This document shows, piece after piece, positions 1-5,399 of a DNA stretch of 8,981 nucleotides; within the stretch, counting starts at the first letter, position 1, and every line of letters begins with the position of its first letter. The translations under genes were made by a program, and so were the position numbers. The notes beneath the pieces are model-generated. The model ran no database searches. It worked only from the letters and a program-made list of their open reading frames with translations, and had not been told where the DNA came from. Origin of the DNA: an uncultured Sutterella sp. (GTDB taxonomy: Bacteria; Pseudomonadota; Gammaproteobacteria; Burkholderiales; Burkholderiaceae_F); NCBI GenBank assembly GCA_900754475.1, contig CAAECY010000163.1, forward strand, positions 1-8,981. The letters are read 5' to 3'.

Positions 1-57
1 TAGAATACCGGCCTGTCACGCCGGGGGTCGCGGGTTCGAGTCCCGTCCACTCCGCCA
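1..57 (+). tRNA. tRNA-Asp (anticodon GTC), 5' end missing
   Basis: This is the 3' three quarters of a tRNA; the 5' acceptor strand and most of the D arm lie before the window. The anticodon stem pairs 8-12 with 20-24 around a seven-base loop holding GTC at 15-17, which reads Asp codons. A five-base variable loop (25-29) follows. The T stem pairs 30-34 with 42-46 around TTCGAGT (35-41). The 3' acceptor strand is 47-53, the discriminator base is G54, and CCA (55-57) is encoded. All visible stems pair, so the gene looks functional. Its position just before a ppiD-like gene fits the betaproteobacterial hupB-tRNA-Val-tRNA-Asp-ppiD order (family knowledge; the upstream part is not visible). Confidence 0.95.
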
Positions 58-71
58 ACGAATTCTTGAGG

Positions 72-101
72 AAAGGCGAACCGAAGGGTTCGCCTTTTTT
101 C
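72..101 (+). terminator. Intrinsic terminator of the tRNA transcript
   Basis: GGCGAACC (75-82) pairs perfectly with GGTTCGCC (87-94) around a four-base loop. Six T follow at 95-100, and three A at 72-74 precede the stem and can extend it. It lies 15 bases after the tRNA CCA end and should end the tRNA transcript, separating it from ppiD. Confidence 0.9.
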
Positions 102-150
102 TTGCCCGTACGACGCGCACGGCCGAAAAAAAAGAACGCAATCATCGACG

Positions 151-177
151 CCGTTTCGCCCTCGCGAGACGAAACGG
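151..177 (+). promoter_or_regulatory. Stem-loop in the leader of the ppiD-like gene
   Basis: CCGTTTCG (151-158) pairs with CGAAACGG (170-177), eight perfect pairs, around an 11-base loop that contains the palindrome CTCGCGAG (161-168). No T run follows, so it is not a terminator. It ends seven bases before the ribosome-binding site (AGGGTG, 185-190). It could be an mRNA stability or translation element, or an operator. I could not assign a convincing promoter between 102 and 194. Confidence 0.5.
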
Positions 178-194
178 GATCTATAGGGTGACTC

Positions 195-2096
195 ATGCTT
201 CAGGCATTTCGCAATCACAAGCGCTGGCTGATGTTCATCGCCATGGTGCTGATCATTCCGAGTTTCGTGGTGACGGGGATCTACTCGTACAACCGCATGA
301 CTCAGGCCGACAACTCGATCGCCAAGGTGGGCGACGCCTCGATCACGCCCGAGGACTTCGACCGCGCCAAGCGCGAGCAGCTCGAGCGTTTCCGCCAGCA
401 GCTCGGGGAAAACTTCCGCGCCAACATGCTCGAGTCGCCCGAAGCGCGTGAAGCGATCGTGCGCGCTCTGATGGACGAGTCCGCCGTGACGCAGACGGTA
501 GCAAGCGAGTACGTCGACGTCTCCGAAGCCGACGCCGTCAACCTCATCAAGAACGCCGCGGCCCTTCAGGTCGACGGCAAGTTCTCCACGGAACTCTACG
601 AACGGTTCCTCCAGAGTCAGGGTAAGAGCGACGCGCAGTTCGTCGCCGAAATCCGCCGCGACCTCTCGAAGGAAGTGCTCCTTTCGGGTGTTGCGGGCAC
701 CTACCCCGTGCCGAAGGCGCTCGTTCGCGAACTCCACAACGTGCTTACCGAAGAGCGCGAAGTGCAGACCTTCATCGTGAACGCCACCGACTACCTCGAC
801 ACCCTCGTCGTCAAGGACGAAGAATCGAAGGCCTACTACGACGCGCACCGCGACGAATTCATGGCGCCCGAACACGTGAAGATTCAGTACGTCGAATTCT
901 CGCCCGAAAACTTCCGCGACCAGAAGCCCAATCCCGACGAGATCAAGGCTTACTACGAGCAGAACAAGAACCGCTGGGTCGTGCCCGAAGAGCGCCGCGC
1001 GAGCCACATCCTGATCGAATTCGGCGACGACAAGGCGGCCGCCTTGAAGACGGCCGAAAAGCTCCTTGCCGAAGCGAAGGCCGATCCCTCGAAGTTCGCC
1101 GAACTCGCCAAGGCCAATTCCGCCGACACCGGCAGCGCCAACGACGGGGGCGACCTCTCCTTCTTCGGTCGCGGCCTGATGGTCAAGCCTTTCGAAGACG
1201 CCGTCTATGCCGCCAAGAAGGGCGACATCGTCGGTCCGGTCGAATCCGAATTCGGCTACCACATCATCTACGTCACCGACATCCGTCCCGAGCACGGCAA
1301 GAGCTTCGAAGAAGTGAAGGGCGAGATCGAACACGAGTACGTCGAACAGATGGCGATTCGCGAATTCTCGGAAAAGGCCGAAGAGTTCACGAACATCGTC
1401 TACGAACAGCCCGACAGTCTCGAACCCGCCGCCGAACGCTTCGGTCTCAAGATCGAAACGGTCGACAACGTGACGCGCGAAGGCGTGACGGATCCGGAAC
1501 TGCGCCCGATCATCACGGAACACCTCGTCGAGTCGCTCTTCGGTGACGAAAGCCTCAAGGAAAAGCGCAACACGAGCGCGATCGAAGTGCGCTCCAACGT
1601 GCTCGTTTCCGCCCGCGTGCTCGAACACTTCCCGACGGCCGTGCGTCCCTACGAAGACGTGAAGGCTCAGATCGTCGAGAAGCTCAAGCTCGAACGCGCC
1701 CGCGAACTCGCGAAGGCGGACGGCGAAAAGAAGCTCGCGGAAGTGCGCGCTTCGAAGAGCCTCGAAGGCTTTGCCGAACCCGTGCGCGTTTCGCGCCAGA
1801 AGACGCAGGGTCAGCCCGTCGAGCTGATCGACGCCGAAATCTCCTACCCCGCCGACAAGCTCCCCGCTTTCGTCGGTACGCAGGTCGAGGGCGGCGCCTA
1901 CATCATCGCCTACGTGAAGGATTCGAAGCTCGTCGAACCGACCGAAGCTCAGATCCGCAGCCTCACGAGCGAACTCGCCGGCATCTACGGCGAAGCCGAC
2001 CGCATCGGCTACCTCGACGCGCTCAAGGCGACGCTCAACGCCCGCATCGAAAACGAAGCGTTCGTGAAGGGTGAAACGCAGGCGAACGAAGAGTAA
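195..2096 (+). CDS. ppiD: PpiD/SurA-type periplasmic peptidyl-prolyl isomerase, membrane-anchored
   Basis: This is a 633-residue foldase of the PpiD type, which helps outer-membrane and secreted proteins fold as they leave the Sec translocon. Residues 1-10 are basic, residues 11-31 form one hydrophobic membrane anchor, and the rest should face the periplasm. Residues about 35-190 are a SurA-like helical chaperone region. Residues about 266-363 form one parvulin (PpiC) domain: ASHILIEF at 269-276, GGDLSFFGRG at 318-327, KPFEDA at 331-336 and FGYHII at 353-358, with the family histidines at 271 and 356. A second chaperone-like region runs to the end, rich in charged residues. The length matches E. 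coli PpiD (623). The start is the ATG five bases after AGGGTG (185-190) and begins directly with the anchor. The gene is monocistronic, flanked by terminators on both sides. The parvulin domain of E. coli PpiD is inactive; this one keeps the consensus motifs, so activity is undecided. Confidence 0.92.
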   Translation: MLQAFRNHKRWLMFIAMVLIIPSFVVTGIYSYNRMTQADNSIAKVGDASITPEDFDRAKREQLERFRQQLGENFRANMLESPEAREAIVRALMDESAVTQTVASEYVDVSEADAVNLIKNAAALQVDGKFSTELYERFLQSQGKSDAQFVAEIRRDLSKEVLLSGVAGTYPVPKALVRELHNVLTEEREVQTFIVNATDYLDTLVVKDEESKAYYDAHRDEFMAPEHVKIQYVEFSPENFRDQKPNPDEIKAYYEQNKNRWVVPEERRASHILIEFGDDKAAALKTAEKLLAEAKADPSKFAELAKANSADTGSANDGGDLSFFGRGLMVKPFEDAVYAAKKGDIVGPVESEFGYHIIYVTDIRPEHGKSFEEVKGEIEHEYVEQMAIREFSEKAEEFTNIVYEQPDSLEPAAERFGLKIETVDNVTREGVTDPELRPIITEHLVESLFGDESLKEKRNTSAIEVRSNVLVSARVLEHFPTAVRPYEDVKAQIVEKLKLERARELAKADGEKKLAEVRASKSLEGFAEPVRVSRQKTQGQPVELIDAEISYPADKLPAFVGTQVEGGAYIIAYVKDSKLVEPTEAQIRSLTSELAGIYGEADRIGYLDALKATLNARIENEAFVKGETQANEE

Positions 2097-2131
2097 GCCC
2101 CGTTTCCACAATCGAACACTGCTTCAAATCC

Positions 2132-2165
2132 AAGCCCGCCCGGCGAAAGCCGAGGCGGGCTTTTT
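2132..2165 (+). terminator. Intrinsic terminator after ppiD
   Basis: AAGCCCGCC (2132-2140) pairs with GGCGGGCTT (2154-2162). The stem continues as CGGC (2141-2144) with GCCG (2149-2152) around a GAAA tetraloop, with A2153 bulged. A T run (2161-2165) overlaps the end of the stem. Thirteen pairs plus a stable tetraloop make this a strong terminator 36 bases after the ppiD stop codon. It isolates ppiD from the ABC operon. Confidence 0.93.
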
Positions 2166-2200
2166 ATACGGGCTTTAGGCCCGAGGTACACATTCATAGA

Positions 2201-2228
2201 CGGTTTTTACGGCTCGACTTCTAAAGTG
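2201..2228 (+). promoter_or_regulatory. Candidate promoter of the osmoprotectant ABC operon
   Basis: CGGTTTTTACGG (2201-2212) is followed, after nine bases, by a -10-like TAAAGT (2222-2227). An alternative sigma-70 reading is TAGACG (2197-2202), a 17-base spacer and TCTAAA (2220-2225), each hexamer matching consensus at four of six positions. The block aligns without gaps to the kdp upstream region at 4982-5009 with 20 of 28 identical bases. It sits between the ppiD terminator and the ABC genes, where a promoter is needed. Confidence 0.4.
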
Positions 2229-2271
2229 ACGGGATTGCAACAAGGCCGCGGGATCGGCCTCATTCCCGTCA
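2227..2271 (+). promoter_or_regulatory. Two-part stem-loop just upstream of the ABC ATPase start
   Basis: The outer stem TGACGGGA (2227-2234) pairs perfectly with TCCCGTCA (2264-2271). An inner stem AGGCCG (2243-2248) pairs with CGGCCT (2255-2260) around CGGGAT. The structure ends two bases before the ATG at 2274, and no clear Shine-Dalgarno sequence is visible there. Folding would cover the ribosome landing area, so it may control translation. If transcription starts near 2233, only part of the outer stem would be in the RNA. No known riboswitch class was recognised. Confidence 0.45.
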
Positions 2272-2273
2272 GT

Positions 2274-3413
2274 ATGATCGAATTTCGCAATGTCACGCTC
2301 GCCTACCGGGATCGTCCCGTTTTGCGCGGGATCGACCTCACCGTACCCGACCGCGAACTCTGCGCCCTGATCGGCGCGAGCGGCTCGGGCAAAACCACGC
2401 TTCTGAAACTCGTCAACCGCCTCCACGCGCCCGATTCGGGCGAGGTGCTCGTCGACGGTCGGCCCGTCGCCGAGCTGCCGCTCGCGCGTCTTCCGGGCTT
2501 CATCGGCTACGTCGTGCAGGAGGGCGGGCTGTTTCCGCATCTGAGCGCGGCGGAAAACATCCGGCTTGCGCTCGAACTCGCCGGCAAAACCGAGGCGCTT
2601 GACCGGCGCATCGACGAAATGTTGGAGCTCGTCGGGCTCGACCCCGCGATCCACCGCGACGCCTACCCCGCGGAACTCTCGGGCGGGCAGCGTCAACGCG
2701 TGGGGATTGCGCGCGCCTTCGCGCCCGAGCCCCCGATCGTGCTCATGGACGAACCCTTCTCGGCGCTCGACCCCGTGACGCGCACGAGTCTTCAGGACGC
2801 GGTCGTGCGGCTCAAGGAGGCTTTCGGCAAGACGGTGCTCTTCGTCACGCACGACATGGACGAAGCGATTCGCATGGCCGATCGGATTTGCGTCCTCGAA
2901 AACGGTCGCATCGTGCAAAACGCCGCGCCCGAAGAGATTCTGAAGCACCCGGCCACGGCGGGCGTTCGGCGCTTTATCGGGAAAGAAAAGCTCTGGCAGA
3001 ATCCGGACCTCATCCGGGCCGAAGAACTGACGGCCGCCGAGTGCCCGACGATTCGTCCCGATCGCTCCGTGCGCGAGGCGCTTCGCACGATGAAGGCGTT
3101 TGAAACGGAGTCGCTCTTCGTTGTATCCGACGAGGAGCGACTCCTCGGGCGCGTCACTGCAAAAGACCTCCGGGCGCGTTTTTTCATGCCGACCTCGATC
3201 GCGCGTTCGGTCCGGCCGGTCGAAGCCGTCGTCGAACGTTCGACCACGTTCGAAGCCATGGTCGAGCGGGAGCTCTACCGGAGCGACGCGCCGATTGCGG
3301 TCGTCGACGCGGATGAAAAGCTCCTCGGTTCGATCGACCACGCGACCTTCCTCGCGATGATGTCGCGCAGCGTCCTCCCGAAGGGAGCCGTGCAGAACGG
3401 GGAGGCCGCGTGA
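2274..3413 (+). CDS. Quaternary-amine ABC importer ATPase with CBS domains (OpuCA/OsmV type)
   Basis: This 379-residue protein should be the cytoplasmic ATPase of a type I importer for betaine, choline, carnitine or related solutes. The nucleotide-binding domain has Walker A GASGSGKTT at 34-42, Q-loop Gln82, signature LSGGQ at 135-139, Walker B IVLMDEP at 155-161, D-loop SALD at 163-166 and H-loop His193. Residues about 250-372 form a tandem CBS pair, as in OpuCA, a module that senses ionic strength or nucleotides in that family. The frame is open from a GTG at 2226, but the ATG at 2274 is preferred: MIEFRNVTLAY is the usual family start, and 2226 lies in the promoter-like block. The stop codon overlaps the next start (TGATG), so the two genes are translationally coupled. 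The substrate cannot be read from the ATPase. Confidence 0.92.
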   Translation: MIEFRNVTLAYRDRPVLRGIDLTVPDRELCALIGASGSGKTTLLKLVNRLHAPDSGEVLVDGRPVAELPLARLPGFIGYVVQEGGLFPHLSAAENIRLALELAGKTEALDRRIDEMLELVGLDPAIHRDAYPAELSGGQRQRVGIARAFAPEPPIVLMDEPFSALDPVTRTSLQDAVVRLKEAFGKTVLFVTHDMDEAIRMADRICVLENGRIVQNAAPEEILKHPATAGVRRFIGKEKLWQNPDLIRAEELTAAECPTIRPDRSVREALRTMKAFETESLFVVSDEERLLGRVTAKDLRARFFMPTSIARSVRPVEAVVERSTTFEAMVERELYRSDAPIAVVDADEKLLGSIDHATFLAMMSRSVLPKGAVQNGEAA

Positions 3414-4972
3414 TGTTCGATGCTTTCATTCGCGTTTTTCTTGAGCGCCGTGCGGAACTCGGCGACCTTTTTCTCGATCACCTCGGGATGACGGTGACGG
3501 CGGTCGTCGTGTCGCTTCTGATCGGCATTCCGCTCGGCATCCGCATGCAGCGCTCGCGCGCGCTTGCGGGCGTCCTCCTCGGCGCGGCGAACGTACTGCA
3601 ATCGATTCCGAGCATCGCGCTTCTCGCCTTCTTCGTTCCCGCGGTCGGGATCGGCGCGCCGTCGGCGGTTCTGATGGTGATCGTCTACGCGCTCCTTCCG
3701 ATTCTGAAGGGGACGTACACCGGGCTTCAGGGGGTCGATCCGAAACTCCTTGAGGTCGCGCGCGGCATGGGCATGAGCGAGTGGCAGCGCCTTCGCAGGG
3801 TGTCGCTGCCGCTCGCCTTTCCCTACGTCATGTCGGGCGTTCGCGTCTCGGCCGTCTCGAGCGTCGGCACGATGACGATCGCCGCCTTTGCCGGTGCGGG
3901 CGGTCTCGGCTGGTTCGTGAACGTCGGGCTCAATTCGCAGAGCACCGAACTCGTCCTTCTCGGGGCGATTCCCGCGTCGCTCACGGCGATCGGGCTCGAC
4001 TTTCTGCTCGGGCGCATGGAAGCGCTCGCGCGTCCGGCCAAACACGCGGAACGCCCCCGCCGCCGGCGCGAAGCGCTCCTTCTCGCGGCGGTTGCGGTAG
4101 CGCTTCTCGCGGTGCCGGTCGTTCAGGGGGTGCGTTCGGCGGCGGCCGCTTCCGAGCCCCGCATCGTCGTCGGCTCGTTCAATTTCACGGAAAGTACGAT
4201 CGTCGGTCATCTGGCCGCTCAACTCATCGAAGCGCGTACGGGCCAGGCGGTCGAGCGGCGTTTCAATCTCGGGGGCCTTCGCCTCGGTACGGCCGCCCTG
4301 GAGTCGGGCGACGTCGACATCCTGCCCGTCTATACGGGGACGGCGCTCGCCAACATCCTCAGGGAAAAGGTCGACACGACGGATCCCGACACGGTCTACC
4401 GGCGTGTGGCGGACGGCATGCGGCGCTCCTACGGCGCGGCGGTCACGAAGCCCCTCGGTTTCAACAACACGTACGTGATGGCGGTGGCGGAGGAGAAGGC
4501 CCGAGCGCTCGGTCTCACGACCGTGCGGGACCTCGTGCGCGCGGCGCCGCATCTGCGGCTCGGCGCCACGGTCGACTTCATCGAGCGCGAGGACGGTCTT
4601 CCGAAAATGAAGTCATTTTACGGTTCGGCGGACTTTGCCGAGGTGCGCGGTCTCGACTCGGCGCTTCGCTACGAAGCGCTCGCCTCGGGCGAAGTCGACG
4701 TCGTGGACGGCTTCGCGACGGACGCGCTCCTCACGAAGACGCCTTCGGTGCTTTTGAAGGACGCGGACCGCATTTTCCCGCCCTACGACGCCATTTACGT
4801 CGTGCGGGGCGCGCTCGAATCGCAGCGCCCCGAAGTGCTCGGCGCGCTTGAGCTCCTCTCGGGGGCGGTGAGCGACGAAGACATGCGCCGTATGAACCGC
4901 GCGGTCGACGTCGAAGGGAAGAACGCCGCGGACGTCGCGCGCGAATTCCTGCGAGAGCGCGGCCTCGTATGA
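3413..4972 (+). CDS. Osmoprotectant ABC importer: permease fused to substrate-binding domain
   Basis: This 519-residue protein fuses the membrane and solute-binding parts of an OpuC/Osm-type importer. Residues about 26-200 are the permease, with several membrane helices and the coupling-helix motif at 114-137 (EVARGMGMSEW...LPLAFP) that docks on the ATPase. A basic stretch (KHAERPRRRRE, 210-220) and a hydrophobic segment (221-243) lead to residues 249-519, the binding domain: GSFNFTES at 254-261, FNLGG at 284-288, LPVYTGT at 304-310, LGFNNTY at 348-354 and PPYD at 456-459. These match the OpuAC/OpuCC glycine-betaine/choline family, including aromatic residues of the kind that cage trimethylammonium ligands. 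The ATG at 3413 follows GGGGAGG (3399-3405) at good spacing and is preferred to the GTG at 3410. The ATPase comes from the preceding gene. Ergothioneine is an alternative substrate, because EgtU transporters share this fused design. Confidence 0.9.
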   Translation: MFDAFIRVFLERRAELGDLFLDHLGMTVTAVVVSLLIGIPLGIRMQRSRALAGVLLGAANVLQSIPSIALLAFFVPAVGIGAPSAVLMVIVYALLPILKGTYTGLQGVDPKLLEVARGMGMSEWQRLRRVSLPLAFPYVMSGVRVSAVSSVGTMTIAAFAGAGGLGWFVNVGLNSQSTELVLLGAIPASLTAIGLDFLLGRMEALARPAKHAERPRRRREALLLAAVAVALLAVPVVQGVRSAAAASEPRIVVGSFNFTESTIVGHLAAQLIEARTGQAVERRFNLGGLRLGTAALESGDVDILPVYTGTALANILREKVDTTDPDTVYRRVADGMRRSYGAAVTKPLGFNNTYVMAVAEEKARALGLTTVRDLVRAAPHLRLGATVDFIEREDGLPKMKSFYGSADFAEVRGLDSALRYEALASGEVDVVDGFATDALLTKTPSVLLKDADRIFPPYDAIYVVRGALESQRPEVLGALELLSGAVSDEDMRRMNRAVDVEGKNAADVAREFLRERGLV

Positions 4973-4981
4973 GTTTTTATT

Positions 4982-5027
4982 CGGCTTTTACGGAGCGCTT
5001 CCTAGAATGGGTTGCGTACGTAAAGCC
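4982..5027 (+). promoter_or_regulatory. Candidate kdp promoter with flanking inverted repeat
   Basis: TAGAAT (5003-5008) matches the -10 consensus at five of six bases; no good -35 hexamer is seen 17 bases upstream. CGGCTTTTACGG (4982-4993) lies nine bases before it, as at the ABC operon. Its segment 4983-4992 is the inverted partner of CGTAAAGCC (5019-5027), nine pairs with one bulged T, so the dyad brackets the -10 box. Such symmetry would suit an activator or repressor. A KdpE site cannot be claimed from sequence alone. No terminator separates the ABC operon from this region, so read-through into kdp is possible. Confidence 0.42.
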
Positions 5028-5043
5028 AGTCAACGGAGGAAAC

Positions 5044-5148
5044 ATGTCCGAAGCCGTGGTTCTGGGCGTTCTCGTTGCGGCTGCCGCCGCAACCTACGGA
5101 CTCCTGAAGTTTTTTACGTCTTTCATGCACGCGAACCGGGGCCGTTGA
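5044..5148 (+). CDS. 34-residue single-helix membrane mini-protein at the head of the kdp operon
   Basis: The reading frame MSEAVVLGVLVAAAAATYGL... encodes 34 residues. Residues about 4-25 are a hydrophobic, alanine-rich helix, followed by a short basic tail (HANRGR). The strong ribosome-binding site GGAGGA (5035-5040), three bases before the ATG, is the best in the window and is the main evidence that it is translated. It resembles KdpF in size and layout, but a better KdpF lies downstream at 5278. A terminator lies between the two, so this frame may act as a leader peptide in attenuation, as a second KdpF-like subunit, or as an unrelated small membrane protein. I do not recognise it as a named family. 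No run of diagnostic regulatory codons is seen apart from the alanines. Confidence 0.6.
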   Translation: MSEAVVLGVLVAAAAATYGLLKFFTSFMHANRGR

Positions 5149-5162
5149 GGGTTCCCGTGTGT

Positions 5163-5178
5163 TCGGAGCGTGCTCCGA
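5163..5178 (+). repeat. Perfect short inverted repeat in the kdp leader
   Basis: TCGGAGC (5163-5169) and GCTCCGA (5172-5178) are exact complements separated by two bases. In RNA this would be a six-pair hairpin with a CGTG loop. It starts 15 bases after the mini-protein stop codon and precedes a very G-rich run (5179-5192) and a C-rich run (5210-5218) that can pair partly with each other. It belongs to the structured leader between the mini-protein and kdpF. Confidence 0.5.
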
Positions 5179-5222
5179 GGGGGCGGAGGGGCGAAGGGCA
5201 TCCTGCCGCACCCCGCCCGTGC

Positions 5223-5258
5223 GCGACGCCTCCTCCCGCAGCGTCGCCTTTTTTCTTT
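5223..5258 (+). terminator. Intrinsic terminator / attenuator in front of kdpF
   Basis: GCGACGC (5223-5229) pairs perfectly with GCGTCGC (5241-5247) around an 11-base loop, followed by six T (5249-5254) and then CTTT. This has the form of a Rho-independent terminator. The kdpF start codon is only 20 bases further on, too close for a separate promoter, so kdpFAB transcripts would have to read through it. A competing fold pairs CCCGCA (5235-5240) with TGCGGG (5258-5263) and CCTC (5229-5232) with the kdpF ribosome-binding GAGG (5268-5271). The competing fold is my inference. Confidence 0.72.
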
Positions 5259-5277
5259 GCGGGTTTTGAGGTCCCCG

Positions 5278-5352
5278 ATGACCGAACTGATTTTTCTCTT
5301 GGCGTGTGCGCTTTTGCTCGTGTGGCTCCTGCGGGCGCTCCTTGACGCCTGA
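5278..5352 (+). CDS. kdpF: KdpF, small stabilising subunit of the potassium-transporting ATPase
   Basis: The frame MTELIFLLACALLLVWLLRA... encodes 24 residues, nearly all one hydrophobic membrane helix, ending ALLDA. E. coli KdpF is 29 residues and helps hold the KdpABC complex together in the inner membrane. The call rests on its place directly before kdpA, its size, and the single helix ending in a leucine/alanine-rich segment like the family's. GAGG at 5268-5271 stands six bases before the ATG. A further 47 bases separate it from kdpA. The same frame is open further upstream, but those codons would cross the terminator hairpin, so the ATG at 5278 is preferred. Very short proteins carry little homology signal, hence the moderate confidence. 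Confidence 0.75.
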   Translation: MTELIFLLACALLLVWLLRALLDA

Positions 5353-5358
5353 GGGCGC

Positions 5359-5375
5359 GGGACGCGATGCGTCCC
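5359..5375 (+). promoter_or_regulatory. Intercistronic hairpin between kdpF and kdpA
   Basis: GGGACGC (5359-5365) pairs perfectly with GCGTCCC (5369-5375) around a three-base loop, followed by only three T. It lies seven bases after the kdpF stop and 15 bases before the kdpA ribosome-binding site. The T run is too short for confident termination; an RNA-stability or partial-attenuation role is more likely. Confidence 0.5.
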
Positions 5376-5399
5376 TTTCGCACCCCGACGAGGTTCACC

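Noticed and set aside
1..101. tRNA 3' end as a phage or island attachment site
   Set aside because: An intact terminator and a housekeeping ppiD gene follow, with no integrase and no repeated tRNA segment elsewhere in the window.
2169..2183. Hairpin CGGGC/GCCCG right after the ppiD terminator
   Set aside because: It is only five pairs, without a T run, and partly repeats the terminator's GGGCTTT sequence; I could not support a separate function.
3275..4552. A 425-codon minus-strand frame across the ABC permease gene
   Set aside because: It has the same shadow pattern: arginine- and histidine-rich, no motif, and it lies on the opposite strand of an intact transporter gene.
3781..4851. A 356-codon plus-strand frame inside the permease fusion gene
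   Set aside because: It is an out-of-frame shadow of the permease and binding domains, rich in Arg, Gly and Ser, with no membrane segments or motifs.
5007..5345. A 112-codon frame covering the kdp leader
   Set aside because: It overlaps the 34-residue frame in another phase, runs through the terminator hairpin, has no ribosome-binding site and low-complexity composition.
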